From Chloroflexota bacterium (GTDB lineage: Bacteria; Chloroflexota; Anaerolineae; Aggregatilineales; Phototrophicaceae), in the NCBI GenBank assembly GCA_026713245.1, contig JAPOOU010000003.1, positions 1 through 56,538 on the forward strand: DNA of 56,538 bases, in the 5' to 3' direction. The translations under genes were made by a program, and so were the position numbers. Shown here in pieces: positions 28,501 to 37,479 of this stretch. A model generated the notes under the pieces. The model saw only the letters and a program-made list of their open reading frames with translations. It was not told where the DNA came from and did no database searches. How positions within the stretch are numbered: position 1 is the stretch's first letter; each line of letters starts with the position of its first letter.

Positions 28501-28814
28501 GCGCCTTTGTTCGGAGATTAGAGCTTCTGGAAGCGCGGAACTGGCTGTACGCCGCCGCTGATAATAATTTGCTGATATGGGACCTGTCATCTAACGCTCT
28601 GGTACAGCGCATCCAACATCCCGATGAAGTATTGGGTTTCAGCCTCAGCCGGGACGGCAGGCACGTCGTTACCGTGGATGCGAATGGCGCGCACAGGCTC
28701 ATTCGAGTCGAAAGCGCGGAAGAGTTGCTTGACCGGGTTCGGGAAAGGGTTGCGCCGCGCGAGCTGACCTGCGCCGAACGCGAACAGTACCTCGCCACCC
28801 CCTTGTGCGAATAA
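25503..28814 (+). CDS. TIR - transmembrane - WD40-like beta-propeller protein
   Basis: The product has 1103 residues. Residues ~6-150 form a TIR domain: FYDIFFIYHPED at 7-18, RLDEE at 37-41, and SPDSAESQLCNEL, where Glu78 fits the NADase catalytic Glu. One transmembrane helix (~205-228) is followed by an Ala/Thr/Glu-rich helical stalk (~230-350) and WD40-like repeats from ~375 to the end (ISSLQIHPDGQQIAM, ISAIAYAGDGQMLISAAQDG, LILWDLDTGS). No NTPase domain lies between. TIR domains in bacteria often deplete NAD or make signalling nucleotides during phage infection; here the propeller may sense a ligand. The glycosyltransferase gene begins 15 bases later. Confidence 0.85.
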   Translation: MQNGGSFYDIFFIYHPEDIEFTRRLAARLVAGNIVCRLDEEIGMTEATGQALRDTILRSHTIAIVLSPDSAESQLCNELIEYAVANGKRFISVIINEAIAVAVHPAIAENAYVFLREEDDFDASAHALIQLLQVDAHLRLHTELLVSASAWNREGRASDLLLAPERAEEARQWLAAGVSRSPKPSQLLVEFVHASRRQKPKPARGFLTHVALGLFAVVIVLAVVGIVQSVMAGQSAATATAAYLATSEQGTELARSAAASATAESNSAVRVISNLAATSVRVREAVLATAAVQAHNATRQAVITATSQEATAVHATKARAIEIAQLQSEIAAQAVVDGAGRALADGDLELALALAWEAARTLENPWPALQILRQGLERSPAATVDNISSLQIHPDGQQIAMVPRSSRRVLVYNGVTGRLDYEIDDHAGDISAIAYAGDGQMLISAAQDGEVVIRSSADGAARYRLREHTGPVRAMAVYRRDNRLVTAGDDALILWDLDTGSSLASYAPGAGEGLAIRELLATADDARIIAWSDAGGVVNMTQHSAQTLALLSPEGDGRVYLGFDRTGGIAYSGGRSLPAYAGDPNIGNLVLWNAATGRQLTQLSEGFNWSLISGGNIASATDSLQFIAFGDGTALLGVENSIGEKRLAQISIDDGTVMRTYDDEFAAGLVSAYIIGADVALSLTSDNRLVTWSTIDGSLIRQVGFSPQPLARIVVDGQGKIVLGWAIDGSVRLWPIAPALSDQPRILDESADDIKINQTGAALIVSDSGGTRLVSVVDDEILFQSDGVSLTRINEDGSYLAVSADGEIQLIDAENGRIEATWRLDADRAREMFLAPKGDALLVETEAGELLLLRRDHAAPQRLNRGDFGESMLVRFAVDSSAVLSLHPAGALLWQGDVGEPTAAYALGAAPKYATSDRFKVAFSDGGGSLYFFVRLEGGLAGLTVVDLEEDLIQRQAFVDVAQGELAAHGKYLLIARVDGSAQVLDTSSGAILNEYAEVGAFVRRLELLEARNWLYAAADNNLLIWDLSSNALVQRIQHPDEVLGFSLSRDGRHVVTVDANGAHRLIRVESAEELLDRVRERVAPRELTCAEREQYLATPLCE

Positions 28815-28829
28815 AAGCGGGAAATAGCG

Positions 28830-29981
28830 ATGAAGCGAATCCTGTTTACGTCCTGGTACGGCGGTCTCGGCGGCGGCGAAACAGACCTGCTGGCGCTGGC
28901 CGGTTCACTTGACGCCGGAGACTATGAATGCCATCTGCTGCTGCCGACTGACGGGCAGTTGAGCGAGATCTGGCGCGAAACAGTCGGTCCGGTCCACATC
29001 ATCCCCTTTCGCGGGGCCACGACCTTCTTTGCGCCTGCTGTATGGGCGCGCTTCCCCGTGGTCAAGCGCTTTGCCAAGCTGCTGCAACGGGAGCGAATCG
29101 ATCTCGCGCATAGCGATTATCACAGCTTGCCCATGATCGCCCCGGCGGCACAACTGGCGGGGCTGCCGTTCATGTTCACGCTCTGGGGTTGGTGGTTCAC
29201 GCCGAAACCCTGGCAGCGGCTATTTTTTCGCGAGATACCGAAGACGGTAGCGCGTTCAATCGCTATCCGGGACGGTTATCTTGGCGAGCCCCCTTTCATG
29301 CCGGTCGAAAACCTGCCTGTAGTTTACCCGGGGGTAGATACAGAGCGATTTCATCCGGATCTCGACGGCGCCCGTTTGCGCGACGAACTTAGCATTGAGC
29401 GCGATGCGCCCCTCGTCGCCATGGTCGCCCGTTTCCAGCCCGTCAAAGGACACCATACCTTTCAATCCGTGGCCAAAGCGATCGCCCGGCAAGTACCGGA
29501 GGCGCGTTTCATCGTTGCGGGCGATAATGTCTTCGGCGTGGCGGCCGACGGGCGCTATCGGGATCAGATACTTAGGATGGCGAGCGCCAACGACGCGCTT
29601 CGCGAGCGTCTGCACTACATCGGCTTTCGAGACGATGTTGAGAATGTCTACGCAGCTGCGGACATGACAATTTGCGCTTCCGAGTTCGAGAGTCTTGGCA
29701 AAGCCAACCTCGAAGCGATGGCCTGCGGCAAGCCAATTATAAGTACCAACCGCGGAGGTCCGGCCGAGACAGTGCGCCCGGGTGAGACGGGATTCCTCAT
29801 CGACCCAGGCGACATCGCTGGATTCTCGCGAGCGGTAATGCGGCTGCTCAGCGACGACCGCTTGCGGGAAGATATGGGCCGCGCCGGGCGCGCCCAGGTC
29901 TGCGCGCGCTTCTCGATCGAGGCCGCGACAGAAGCCTATCGCCGCATATTCGAAGACTTGCTGAGGCTCAATTCACGGTAG
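28830..29981 (+). CDS. Glycosyltransferase family 4
   Basis: The product is a 383-residue GT-B enzyme. It starts KRILFTSWYGGLGGGETDLLALA, the GGxE-type N-terminal loop. The C-terminal domain has LVAMVARFQPVKGHHTF, and the nucleotide-sugar site ASEFESLGKANLEAMACGKPIISTNRGG with the Glu-x7-Glu pattern. It transfers a sugar from an NDP-sugar to an unknown acceptor, probably in surface glycan or glycolipid synthesis. It overlaps the convergent epimerase-like gene by 14 bases. Confidence 0.9.
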   Translation: MKRILFTSWYGGLGGGETDLLALAGSLDAGDYECHLLLPTDGQLSEIWRETVGPVHIIPFRGATTFFAPAVWARFPVVKRFAKLLQRERIDLAHSDYHSLPMIAPAAQLAGLPFMFTLWGWWFTPKPWQRLFFREIPKTVARSIAIRDGYLGEPPFMPVENLPVVYPGVDTERFHPDLDGARLRDELSIERDAPLVAMVARFQPVKGHHTFQSVAKAIARQVPEARFIVAGDNVFGVAADGRYRDQILRMASANDALRERLHYIGFRDDVENVYAAADMTICASEFESLGKANLEAMACGKPIISTNRGGPAETVRPGETGFLIDPGDIAGFSRAVMRLLSDDRLREDMGRAGRAQVCARFSIEAATEAYRRIFEDLLRLNSR

Positions 29982-30921
29982 CGTCGCGGAAAAACTTCGC
30001 GAAGGCGTCACCGATGGTGTTGTCCTTCAGGTATTCGATATGCTCGCCCGCGAATGGGACAGGCTGCATAGCAAAGTGAGTCACCAGCGCATTGTCCGGC
30101 ACGGTATTCGGCACGGCGAGCAATTCCAGCAAGCTGTCGCTCACGGGAGATCCCGGCAACAACGCTTGCATGACAGCCACTACCGGGCGCAGCATGGCGA
30201 CCGGAACCGGCACGAGCAAGCGCCAACTGTTCAAGGCGCCAATAATGCGCCGTTCGATTTCGCCCAGGGTCAACACTTCCGGCCCACCCAAGGCCAACTC
30301 CCTCCCGATGACGCTCTCATCGTCGAGGCAGCGTATTGCAGCCTCGACTACGTCATATACGGACACCGGCTGGAATTCGGCTTTGCCCCCATCGATCAAG
30401 GGAAATACGATCGGCGTCAACTTCAGCAGACGCGCGAAGGTATTAAAAAATTCGTCTTGCGGACCGAAGATGGCGGAGGGACGCAGCGCTGTCCACTGCA
30501 AGGTCGATGCGGCGACATATTCCTGGGCGCGCCCTTTGCTAGCGAGGAAGCGGTACGGTAGATCGCTGCGGGCGCCGTTCTGGCTCATATTGATGAATCG
30601 TTTGACGCCGGCCGCCTGGGCTGCGTCTAGCACATTGACCGTACCTTGAAAGTTGACCGCTTCGTAAGTTTGCCCACGCTTTTCCATAGCGATGGCGACC
30701 AGGTGAATAACCGCGCTGACATTCTCCATGACCGGGGGCAGACTGTTCGGCACGGTGACATCGCCCTCGACGATTTCAGTGCTCGCGGCGACATCGCGCA
30801 GGCGCAATTGCGCTTTCGCTGGCCGTCGCACCATGGCCCGCACCGGATGGCCCAGCGTGACCAGCTTTTTGACGATCTGATTGCCGAGATATCCGGCGGC
30901 GCCTGTAACCAATACTGTCAT
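29968..30921 (-). CDS. NAD(P)-binding epimerase/NDUFA9-like SDR protein
   Basis: The product has 317 residues from MTVLVTGAAGYLGNQIVKKL, the Rossmann start; the frame is open further upstream but that part has no features. The dinucleotide motif is TGAAGYLG. It has FINMSQNGA and lacks a strict YxxxK (FLASKGRAQEYV), as do NDUFA9-like and NmrA-like atypical SDRs. Such proteins bind NAD(P)H, and many have regulatory or quinone-related roles. Its 3' end overlaps the glycosyltransferase gene on the other strand. Confidence 0.85.
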   Translation of the reverse strand: MTVLVTGAAGYLGNQIVKKLVTLGHPVRAMVRRPAKAQLRLRDVAASTEIVEGDVTVPNSLPPVMENVSAVIHLVAIAMEKRGQTYEAVNFQGTVNVLDAAQAAGVKRFINMSQNGARSDLPYRFLASKGRAQEYVAASTLQWTALRPSAIFGPQDEFFNTFARLLKLTPIVFPLIDGGKAEFQPVSVYDVVEAAIRCLDDESVIGRELALGGPEVLTLGEIERRIIGALNSWRLLVPVPVAMLRPVVAVMQALLPGSPVSDSLLELLAVPNTVPDNALVTHFAMQPVPFAGEHIEYLKDNTIGDAFAKFFRDATVN

Positions 30922-31104
30922 CGGGTATGTTCTCCGTCCTTGGTCTCTCTCATGATACGACAGCGACATTAATTGGACCTTAACGTCGACGCGTTGTCGA
31001 TATGTTTTTCGGCGATGGATGCGGGCTGCCGCATGGTAAAATGCGTTGGAATCTCGCTGGCGCCACGAGCAAGAGCGGCTGGGCGCGCAACCGGCGCGAA
31101 GATT

Positions 31105-31166
31105 CCAGTAATGCGGCGCGAAGGAAAAAGCGCAAGTCTGTTTATCGCATGAGCGCCGCAGGTTAC
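31105..31166 (-). repeat. Partial dispersed repeat, copy R8
   Basis: On the minus strand AACCTGCGGCGCTCATGCGA followed by AACAGACTTGCG and CTTTTTCCTTCGCGCCGC matches a shortened form of the dispersed repeat, missing about 20 internal bases. It lies between the divergent epimerase-like and Sua5 genes. Confidence 0.4.
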
Positions 31167-31205
31167 ACAAACAGTATATCGGATCAGGCAGACTGCGCCA
31201 GGCAC

Positions 31206-32270
31206 ATGCGCGCACCATACACAACCACCACAGTATACTTCCGGGTTGACCCGCATCGTCCGGAGCCGCGCCCAATAGAATTGGCGGGCGAAGCCATCAG
31301 GGATGGCAGATTGGTCGCCTTCCCTACGGAAACGGTCTATGGACTGGGCGCCGACGCGCTTGACGAGTCCGCCGTTGAGAAGATTTTCCGCGCCAAGGGC
31401 CGTCCGGCCACCGATCCTTTGATCGTGCATATCGCTGATTTATCCCAGCTGCCGGACGTGGCAGTATCGGTTTCCGAGACAGCGTATCGCCTGTTCCGGC
31501 GCTTTGCTCCAGGCGCGTTGACGTTGGTCTTGAACAAACGTGAAGCCGTGCCCGAGAAACTAACTTCCGGTATGGATACAGTTGCAGTGCGCATTCCCGA
31601 CCACGCCGTCGCCCTGGCGCTCATAAAGGCGGCCGGCCGGCCGATTGCCGCGCCCAGCGCTAACAGATTCTCCCGTCCCAGCCCCACCACGGCGCAACAT
31701 GTTGCCGATGACCTGAAAGGTCGCGTGGACATCATCCTGGATGGCGGAGGCACGGCAATCGGCCTGGAGTCGACGATTCTCAGCTTGGTTGGGGAGGCGC
31801 CGCAGGTTCTGCGTCCGGGCGGCGTCTCGCTGGAAGAATTACGCGCGATCCTTCCGGATCTTCGTTATCAAGCTCGCTATCTGACCGACGACGTCGCCGC
31901 GCCGTCGCCTGGCAGCATGCTCAAACATTACGCGCCGAGAGCGGCGGTCATTTTGTTTCGCAGCGACGATGACGTTGCTGTCTGGGCAGCCATGCGGGCA
32001 TTCGCCAACGATCATGACCGTGTTGGCGTAATAGCGCTGGAGCGGGACCTAAGGCGCTTTGCCGATCTCGATGTCAAAATCGAGAGCTTGGGGGTGGATC
32101 TCGATGCGGCGGCCACCCGCTTGTATTCGGCATTGCGTTCGCTTGACAGCAGAGGCGTCGAGTGGATATTGGCGCGCGCTCCAGATACAGCCGGAGTGGG
32201 CCTGGCGATCGGCGATCGGCTGCTGCGCGCTGCCGAGGGGGACGTGATTGACGTGGCGCCGCAACGTTAA
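31206..32270 (+). CDS. Threonylcarbamoyl-AMP synthase, Sua5 type
   Basis: The product has 354 residues from MRAPYTTTT at 31206. The N-terminal YrdC domain has GRLVAFPTETVYGLGADA, KGRPATDPLIVHI, the SGMDTVAVRIPDH segment and PIAAPSANRFSRPSPTTAQHV. The C-terminal Sua5 domain (~220-350) begins after the linker SPGSMLKHYAPRA, the usual boundary. It makes threonylcarbamoyl-AMP from Thr, bicarbonate and ATP for the t6A37 modification of ANN-decoding tRNAs. AsnS, which charges a t6A-bearing tRNA, follows 63 bases downstream. Confidence 0.92.
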   Translation: MRAPYTTTTVYFRVDPHRPEPRPIELAGEAIRDGRLVAFPTETVYGLGADALDESAVEKIFRAKGRPATDPLIVHIADLSQLPDVAVSVSETAYRLFRRFAPGALTLVLNKREAVPEKLTSGMDTVAVRIPDHAVALALIKAAGRPIAAPSANRFSRPSPTTAQHVADDLKGRVDIILDGGGTAIGLESTILSLVGEAPQVLRPGGVSLEELRAILPDLRYQARYLTDDVAAPSPGSMLKHYAPRAAVILFRSDDDVAVWAAMRAFANDHDRVGVIALERDLRRFADLDVKIESLGVDLDAAATRLYSALRSLDSRGVEWILARAPDTAGVGLAIGDRLLRAAEGDVIDVAPQR

Positions 32271-32333
32271 CTGCTTCCGTCAGTCATGCTATACTGCTGA
32301 AGAAAGCACCGACTGCAAACCGAGGATGGCACT

Positions 32334-33671
32334 GTGGCAGAAGTCATACAGATCAAAGATATCGCCCGCTACGCAGGTCAAGAAGTCACCGTGCGCGGTT
32401 GGGTTTACCGCAAGACCGGCAAAGGCAGGCTGCAATTCATCCTTCTCCGCGATGGCAGCGGCCAGGCGCAATGCGTCGCCTTCAAACGAGAAATGGACGC
32501 GGAGGCATTTGAAATTGCCCGCGGGCTCACACAAGAGTCTTCGGTCGTCATCACCGGCGAGGTCCGCCCCGATGAACGAGCGCCGGGCATTCCAGGCGGA
32601 TTCGAAATCGGTATCCGAGATCTGCGACTCCTCCAGCAGGCGCAAGATTACCCGATCACACCCAAAGAACATGGCACTGAATTCCTGATGAACCATCGCC
32701 ACTTGTGGGTGCGCAGCAACCGCCAGTGGGCGATTTTACGCATCCGCGCCACCATCATCAAAGCGATGCGGGACTGGCTGGACGATCAGGGTTTCTTACT
32801 TGTGGACACGCCAATCATCACGCCGGCGGCCGGGGAAGAAACGACTACGCTCTTCGAGGTCGACTATTTTGGCGATCAGGCTTATTTGGCGCAGACTGGT
32901 CAACTCTACAACGAAGCAAACATCATGGCCTTTGGCAAGGTCTATTGCTTTGGGCCGACCTTCCGCGCGGAAAAATCCAAGACCCGCAGGCATCTGATCG
33001 AGTTCTGGATGCTGGAGCCGGAGATCGCCTTTTGCAGCCTGGAAGAGTTGATGGACATAGAAGAGGGCCTGGTAACCTATGTCGTGGCCCAGGTTTTGGA
33101 GAAGCATACGCAGGAATTGGCAATAATCGAGCGTGATCTGGAGAGACTGCGCGCGATCACGACGCCCTTTGCTCGTATCAGCTACGACGACGCCGTCGAG
33201 CGGCTGCAAGGATTAGCGGAAGCGACCGATGATCCGGAAGCGAAAGCCGAGCTGGCAATTGCCTGGGGCGAGGATTTCGGCAGCCCACAGGAAACCGCGC
33301 TGGCGGAGATCTTCGACAAGCCGGTTTTTGTCTATAACTACCCTACCGCGGTCAAAGCCTTCTACATGACGCCGGTAGCAGGCCGCCCGGAGGTCTGCCG
33401 CAGCGTCGATCTACTGGCGCCGGAAGGCTATGGCGAGATCATTGGCGGCAGCGAACGCATTCACGAACTGGACTTGCTGGAGCAGAATATCGACAAGATG
33501 GGCTTGGGACGCGAAGCGTACCAATGGTACCTTGAACTGCGAAAATTCGGGACGGTGCCCCATGCCGGTTTCGGCATCGGCATTGAACGAACTGTGGCCT
33601 GGATCTGCGGACTGAATCACGTGCGCGAGACGATCCCCTACGCGCGACTGCTCAACCGCAAATATCCCTAG
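32334..33671 (+). CDS. asnS: Asparaginyl-tRNA synthetase
   Basis: The product is a 445-residue class IIb synthetase. The N-terminal OB-fold ([24 protein letters not shown]) is followed by the catalytic core. Motif 2 is [21 protein letters not shown], and motif 3 is [16 protein letters not shown]. The [29 protein letters not shown] stretch is characteristic of AsnS over AspS, as is the length. The start is GTG at 32334 preceded by GAGGATG. It charges tRNA-Asn directly. Confidence 0.92.
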   Translation: MAEVIQIKDIARYAGQEVTVRGWVYRKTGKGRLQFILLRDGSGQAQCVAFKREMDAEAFEIARGLTQESSVVITGEVRPDERAPGIPGGFEIGIRDLRLLQQAQDYPITPKEHGTEFLMNHRHLWVRSNRQWAILRIRATIIKAMRDWLDDQGFLLVDTPIITPAAGEETTTLFEVDYFGDQAYLAQTGQLYNEANIMAFGKVYCFGPTFRAEKSKTRRHLIEFWMLEPEIAFCSLEELMDIEEGLVTYVVAQVLEKHTQELAIIERDLERLRAITTPFARISYDDAVERLQGLAEATDDPEAKAELAIAWGEDFGSPQETALAEIFDKPVFVYNYPTAVKAFYMTPVAGRPEVCRSVDLLAPEGYGEIIGGSERIHELDLLEQNIDKMGLGREAYQWYLELRKFGTVPHAGFGIGIERTVAWICGLNHVRETIPYARLLNRKYP

Positions 33672-33686
33672 TCAAAGAATCTCAAT

Positions 33687-35060
33687 TCAATCGGTGGAAA
33701 AGAGACCCCGCAGGGCTCCCGACAAGTTGCGCGCCTGAACTAACTGAATGCCCGGTGGGATCTCGTCAGAATGGCCCGGCAGCCTGGGGACCAGGGCGCG
33801 CTTAAAGCCGATCTTCCGCGCTTCGTTTAAGCGCATGCTCAACTGGCCGACACGTCGAATCTCTCCACTCAAACCGACTTCTCCGACAATTGCCAGATCC
33901 GCCGGCACGGGGCGATCGTAATAGCTTGAGGCGATCGCAACCGCCATGGCCAGGTCGGACGCGGGCTCGCTGATCCTGATACCGCCGATGACATTGAGGA
34001 AAATATCCTGTTCCCACAGTTTGAGTCCGATTCGTTTGCTCAAAACGGCGCTGATCAGTAGCAAGCGATTAATGTCAACGCCATTGGGCGTGCGACGCGG
34101 ATTGCCGAAGGATGTCGGACTGGTCAGGGCTTGCATCTCTACCAGCAGCGGTCGCGTGCCTTCCATGGTAATGGCGATGACGGAACCGGAAGCCTGGACG
34201 ACGCGTTCTTCGAGAAATACCTGCGAGGGATTCTCTACTTGCACCATACCGCGCCCAGCCATCTCGAAGACGCCCACTTCGCTGGTGGCCCCAAAGCGAT
34301 TCTTGACACTGCGCAGCAGTCGGTACTGTTGAAATGGATCGCCTTCCAGGTAGAGCACGGTATCAACAATGTGCTCCAGCACCCGCGGCCCGGCGATATT
34401 GCCGTCTTTGGTCACGTGGCCAATCATCAACACGCTGACGCCTGAGTCTTTGGCCAGCGACTGCAAACGCATGGCGCATTCTCGCACTTGCGCTACCAAG
34501 CCCGGTGAAGAATTCAGTTCGTCCGTGTGCGTAGTCTGAATCGAATCGATCACAACAAGTACGGGATCCAAAACCGCAATCTGATCAAAGATATTGCCCA
34601 GATCGGTCTCCGTAAGCAGGAAGAGATCTCGCGCGGACAGACCAAGGCGTTCGGCACGCATTTTGATCTGGCTCGCGCTCTCCTCGCCGCTGACATAGAG
34701 CACGTTTCCGGCGGACTCCGCCAGCAGCGCAGCCAACTCGATGACCAGCGTGGATTTGCCGACCCCGGGTTCACCGCCGAGCAAGACCAGGCTGCCCGGC
34801 ACCAAGCCGCCACCGAGAACGCGATTAAATTCGCTGATCGGCACCGGCAGACGGTCCTCCTCTCCCGGGCCAACCGCCTCAAGGCGCACGGGCCGCCGTT
34901 GACCGGCGCGCGAAGCCTGGCCGCGAACGCGGGACTTGGGCGCCTGCTCAACGCGCTCAACCATACTTTCAAACGCGCCGCATTGCGGACATCGTCCAAA
35001 GTAGCCCGAGCTTCGTCTGCCACATTTTGAGCAGATGTACGCGCTGCGCTTTTTCGTCAT
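33687..35060 (-). CDS. radA: DNA repair protein RadA
   Basis: The product has 457 residues. It begins with a C4 zinc finger (YICSKCGRRSSGYFGRCPQCGAF). The RecA-like ATPase follows (Walker A GEPGVGKST; Walker B VLVVIDSIQT), then the RadA-specific KNRFG motif (SVKNRFGATSEVG) and a C-terminal Lon-protease-like domain (~300-457). It acts in recombinational repair by driving branch migration at D-loops. Single gene, convergent with asnS 15 bases apart. Confidence 0.95.
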   Translation of the reverse strand: MTKKRSAYICSKCGRRSSGYFGRCPQCGAFESMVERVEQAPKSRVRGQASRAGQRRPVRLEAVGPGEEDRLPVPISEFNRVLGGGLVPGSLVLLGGEPGVGKSTLVIELAALLAESAGNVLYVSGEESASQIKMRAERLGLSARDLFLLTETDLGNIFDQIAVLDPVLVVIDSIQTTHTDELNSSPGLVAQVRECAMRLQSLAKDSGVSVLMIGHVTKDGNIAGPRVLEHIVDTVLYLEGDPFQQYRLLRSVKNRFGATSEVGVFEMAGRGMVQVENPSQVFLEERVVQASGSVIAITMEGTRPLLVEMQALTSPTSFGNPRRTPNGVDINRLLLISAVLSKRIGLKLWEQDIFLNVIGGIRISEPASDLAMAVAIASSYYDRPVPADLAIVGEVGLSGEIRRVGQLSMRLNEARKIGFKRALVPRLPGHSDEIPPGIQLVQARNLSGALRGLFSTD

Positions 35061-35866
35061 GGCTATGTGAGTTTGAACTTAGAGACTCGGCAAATATTCC
35101 GGCGATGATAACATAGATTCGTCCAATTCTGGAACGCGGCGCTAGTCACGTCCGACTGCTCGCTCGCCTTACACAGCTGATGCAAGGAGTCGCGTCAAAT
35201 GCGCGCCGTTTCGTAGTTCGATTAAATCCGCCGCCGCCCAGTCCAAAGACACGATCAGGTATCTATACAGTACATAGGGACGAGGTCGCAGCCTTAGCGT
35301 TGGCAGGCGCGGATTGGCGCCCGATTGCGGAAGCCTGCGAGATTCCCAAGCGACATGAAGAAGCCAGAATTGAGCGTGCCTCGCGCGCTTGTCAGGCACG
35401 GCGCCCGCGCCGGGCCTATAGTTCATGCGGCTTCCAGGCAATAGGTCGTCAGCGCGTCGACATGCTCTGAAGATCGCTCGAGGTAATTGCTTTCGCTGGC
35501 GCTCGTGACGTCTTCGGCAGACCCGGCGTCGATCTGCCAATTCACACGATACCAGCAGTGTTCAAGCACTGTATAACCCTGCAATATACCGCGTAGGCTA
35601 AGCGTAGAAAAAACGAAGGTTTAGCAAAGGCGACGCGTCATCTCTCGCATTGCCAAGTATGTTAAAGTGGATGCAGGTCCAGGTTCTTTGTCCCCACATG
35701 GAACCGGGACACCCCCCAAATATACCAGGCGTCCCATGATGAATTGGGACGTTTGGCTTTTATATGCATTCCTGCTTATATATACCGCATCGCTCATGCG
35801 AGGAGAAGGCTTTCTGTTTTTGGGCGAGCGCGGCAGACATTGTCGCCGGTTTCGCGCCGAACAGCT
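35061..35866. other. 0.8-kb stretch with degenerate content between radA and SGNH gene
   Basis: No intact gene is visible. It contains a possible gene remnant on the minus strand (35423-35584), a hairpin CGTCCCA-TGATGAAT-TGGGACG near 35731-35752, and repeat copy R4 at its right end. An alternative minus-strand frame (35169-35540) is Arg-rich without family features and I do not accept it. Confidence 0.5.
35423..35584 (-). pseudogene. Possible 3' remnant of a decayed gene
   Basis: A frame without a normal start reads MQGYTVLEHCWYRVNWQ and continues for 53 codons from a TTG, ending EAA-stop. Its amino-acid balance is protein-like (Trp, Tyr, Cys, Ser, Glu), unlike the Arg/Pro-rich shadow frames of this GC-rich DNA. 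I do not recognise a family. Confidence 0.25.
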
Positions 35867-35868
35867 TC
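35782..35868 (+). repeat. Dispersed two-hairpin repeat, copy R4
   Basis: This copy reads ATCGCTCATGCGAGGAGAAG, then GGGCGAGCGCGGCAGAC and TCGCGCCGAACAGC. The first hairpin keeps four pairs; the last is degenerate. It reaches into the last codon of the SGNH hydrolase gene on the other strand. Confidence 0.65.
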
Positions 35869-37198
35869 AAGGCAAGACTACATGACCACAATTCGACCAG
35901 TCCCCGTCAGCGCGGAAGGCATCAATACAGTGGCTCAGCAACTGGCCCATCTTTTGGTGGCCCGCGTTATTCCAGTGGACATCGGGTAAAGCTGTGTAGT
36001 CGACCGTTTCTTCAAGTTCTGCACGCGGATCGATATACGGTATCTCCAGCTCTGCCATGAGCTGCATGGCGGTGGAATAGTGACCGCCGGGCGATACCAG
36101 GTCGCTGCGATGCGGGACTAGCAAGACCAGAAGTTCGCTATACTGTGCCGATACCGTATCGCGCAATGTTTCCAGGTAGTCCCGCGTGACCTCCATTTCC
36201 CTGGCCGCTCTAACGCCTTCATACGCGCTGTCGCCAATCACATCAAACAGGCGCAGCGCCAATGTTCCCAGGCGCGTGATACCAACGAGACGCTCGAGCT
36301 CGCTCGCGGGAGGATCTTTCCGCTGTTCGCGATAGTACCAGGTGGAAGGCAGATCCAGCATAATGATGTTCCCCCAGCGATCTTCCCAGCGGAACCAGGT
36401 CTCTTCTTCATTCGCTCTTGCTGTCACCTTCTGGCCGTGAATGGGCGCCATATTGTCTTTGAAGTCGTTCACGTAGAAGCCTAGCAAGGTCAAATGAGGT
36501 TGCATTATCGGCCCGAATACCGAAAAGGATTGTAGCGCCTGCCGGGTACCCGTGCCGGGGATTCCCATGTTCCACAGTACCGCGTCTTCCTGGTCGGACT
36601 CAACCTGCTCGATATAGGAACTTCCCGAATCAGCAGTCATGCCAAAGGTGAAGGAATCTCCCAGAGCAATGATCCTGAACTTGCCAAGCAAGTCATCGCT
36701 CCAAGTAAATTCTTGCGAATCGTGAAATCCTTGATGATTGAGGGAGCAGTTTCGGCCTTCCGTTTTTCCCAATCTGCAGGCTTCTCCCAGGACTTCAGGG
36801 TCGAAGTGGCATCCAGCCTCATCGCAAGTAGTCCAGGGCTTGCCGCTGTAATACTGTTCTGGGATCCTTGCTGGAAAATAGGTCGACATATTGAATACAG
36901 CCAGCAACAGCTCCAGGGTGACAAGTGTGCCGGCTGTGATGACCGCCGCTGCGAGTACGTTCTTGCGCCAGGCGGCCAATCGACGCCGGCGCAGATCCTC
37001 CCGCCGCAGCGCATAGGCAAATGCCGCCAGCACGAGACCGCCGACAATCGCCAATAGCTGTGGCAGGTTTAAGCCGGGACTGGTTCCAGGGAACAGATCG
37101 AGAAGGATTCCAAGACCGGAAATAACAAGCCCAATTATTGCAAGGGCCCAAAAGAGCGCGTTGAATACCAAATTGGCGCGTGCGCCTGAACGCGACAT
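35867..37198 (-). CDS. Membrane-anchored SGNH/GDSL-type hydrolase
   Basis: The product has 443 residues. Three hydrophobic segments at ~12-34, ~45-63 and ~80-101 precede a large domain expected outside the membrane. SGNH blocks are visible: block I ALGDSFTFGM (nucleophile Ser), block II NMGIPGTGT (Gly), block III YVNDFKDN (Asn) and block V DVHWNNAGH (Asp-x2-His). Relatives act as esterases or as O-acetyl transfer/removal enzymes on cell-surface polymers. Four Cys residues in the region before block I (TTCDEAGC, EACRLG, RNCSLN) may form disulfides. Flanked on both sides by repeat copies R4 and R5. Confidence 0.82.
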   Translation of the reverse strand: MSRSGARANLVFNALFWALAIIGLVISGLGILLDLFPGTSPGLNLPQLLAIVGGLVLAAFAYALRREDLRRRRLAAWRKNVLAAAVITAGTLVTLELLLAVFNMSTYFPARIPEQYYSGKPWTTCDEAGCHFDPEVLGEACRLGKTEGRNCSLNHQGFHDSQEFTWSDDLLGKFRIIALGDSFTFGMTADSGSSYIEQVESDQEDAVLWNMGIPGTGTRQALQSFSVFGPIMQPHLTLLGFYVNDFKDNMAPIHGQKVTARANEEETWFRWEDRWGNIIMLDLPSTWYYREQRKDPPASELERLVGITRLGTLALRLFDVIGDSAYEGVRAAREMEVTRDYLETLRDTVSAQYSELLVLLVPHRSDLVSPGGHYSTAMQLMAELEIPYIDPRAELEETVDYTALPDVHWNNAGHQKMGQLLSHCIDAFRADGDWSNCGHVVLP

Positions 37199-37220
37199 GC
37201 GTGGCTATCCTCTATGTTGA

Positions 37221-37310
37221 TAAACCGCATCGCTCATGCGACGAGAAGGCCGATTATTATGTGTGAGCGAGACATACTTGTGTACGGTTCGCTGCCGCCG
37301 AAAGGCTGTG
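37221..37310 (+). repeat. Dispersed two-hairpin repeat, copy R5
   Basis: It begins TAAACCGCATCGCTCATGCG, has TATGTGTGAGCGAGAC, and ends GCTGCCGCCGAAAGGC, where the final stem is shortened to GCC/GGC. It lies in the divergent region between the SGNH and first DUF3179 genes. Confidence 0.7.
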
Positions 37311-37479
37311 GCGCCTATGTCCCTAGGGCCTCCGAAAGCAATTATAGTCGATTCCCCATGTTGATGAATGCCCGCGCGATTGCCTAGGCCACGAAACTTG
37401 GAAGCGACGGGCGTGTAAGGGTATCGTAACCTGAGCTCTCTACAATGGGAGCGATCGTAATGGGAAAGGACCACTTAAC

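Noticed and set aside
35169-35540. 123-codon minus-strand frame as a gene
   Set aside because: It is Arg/Pro-rich with no domain, and overlaps the more protein-like remnant frame in another register.
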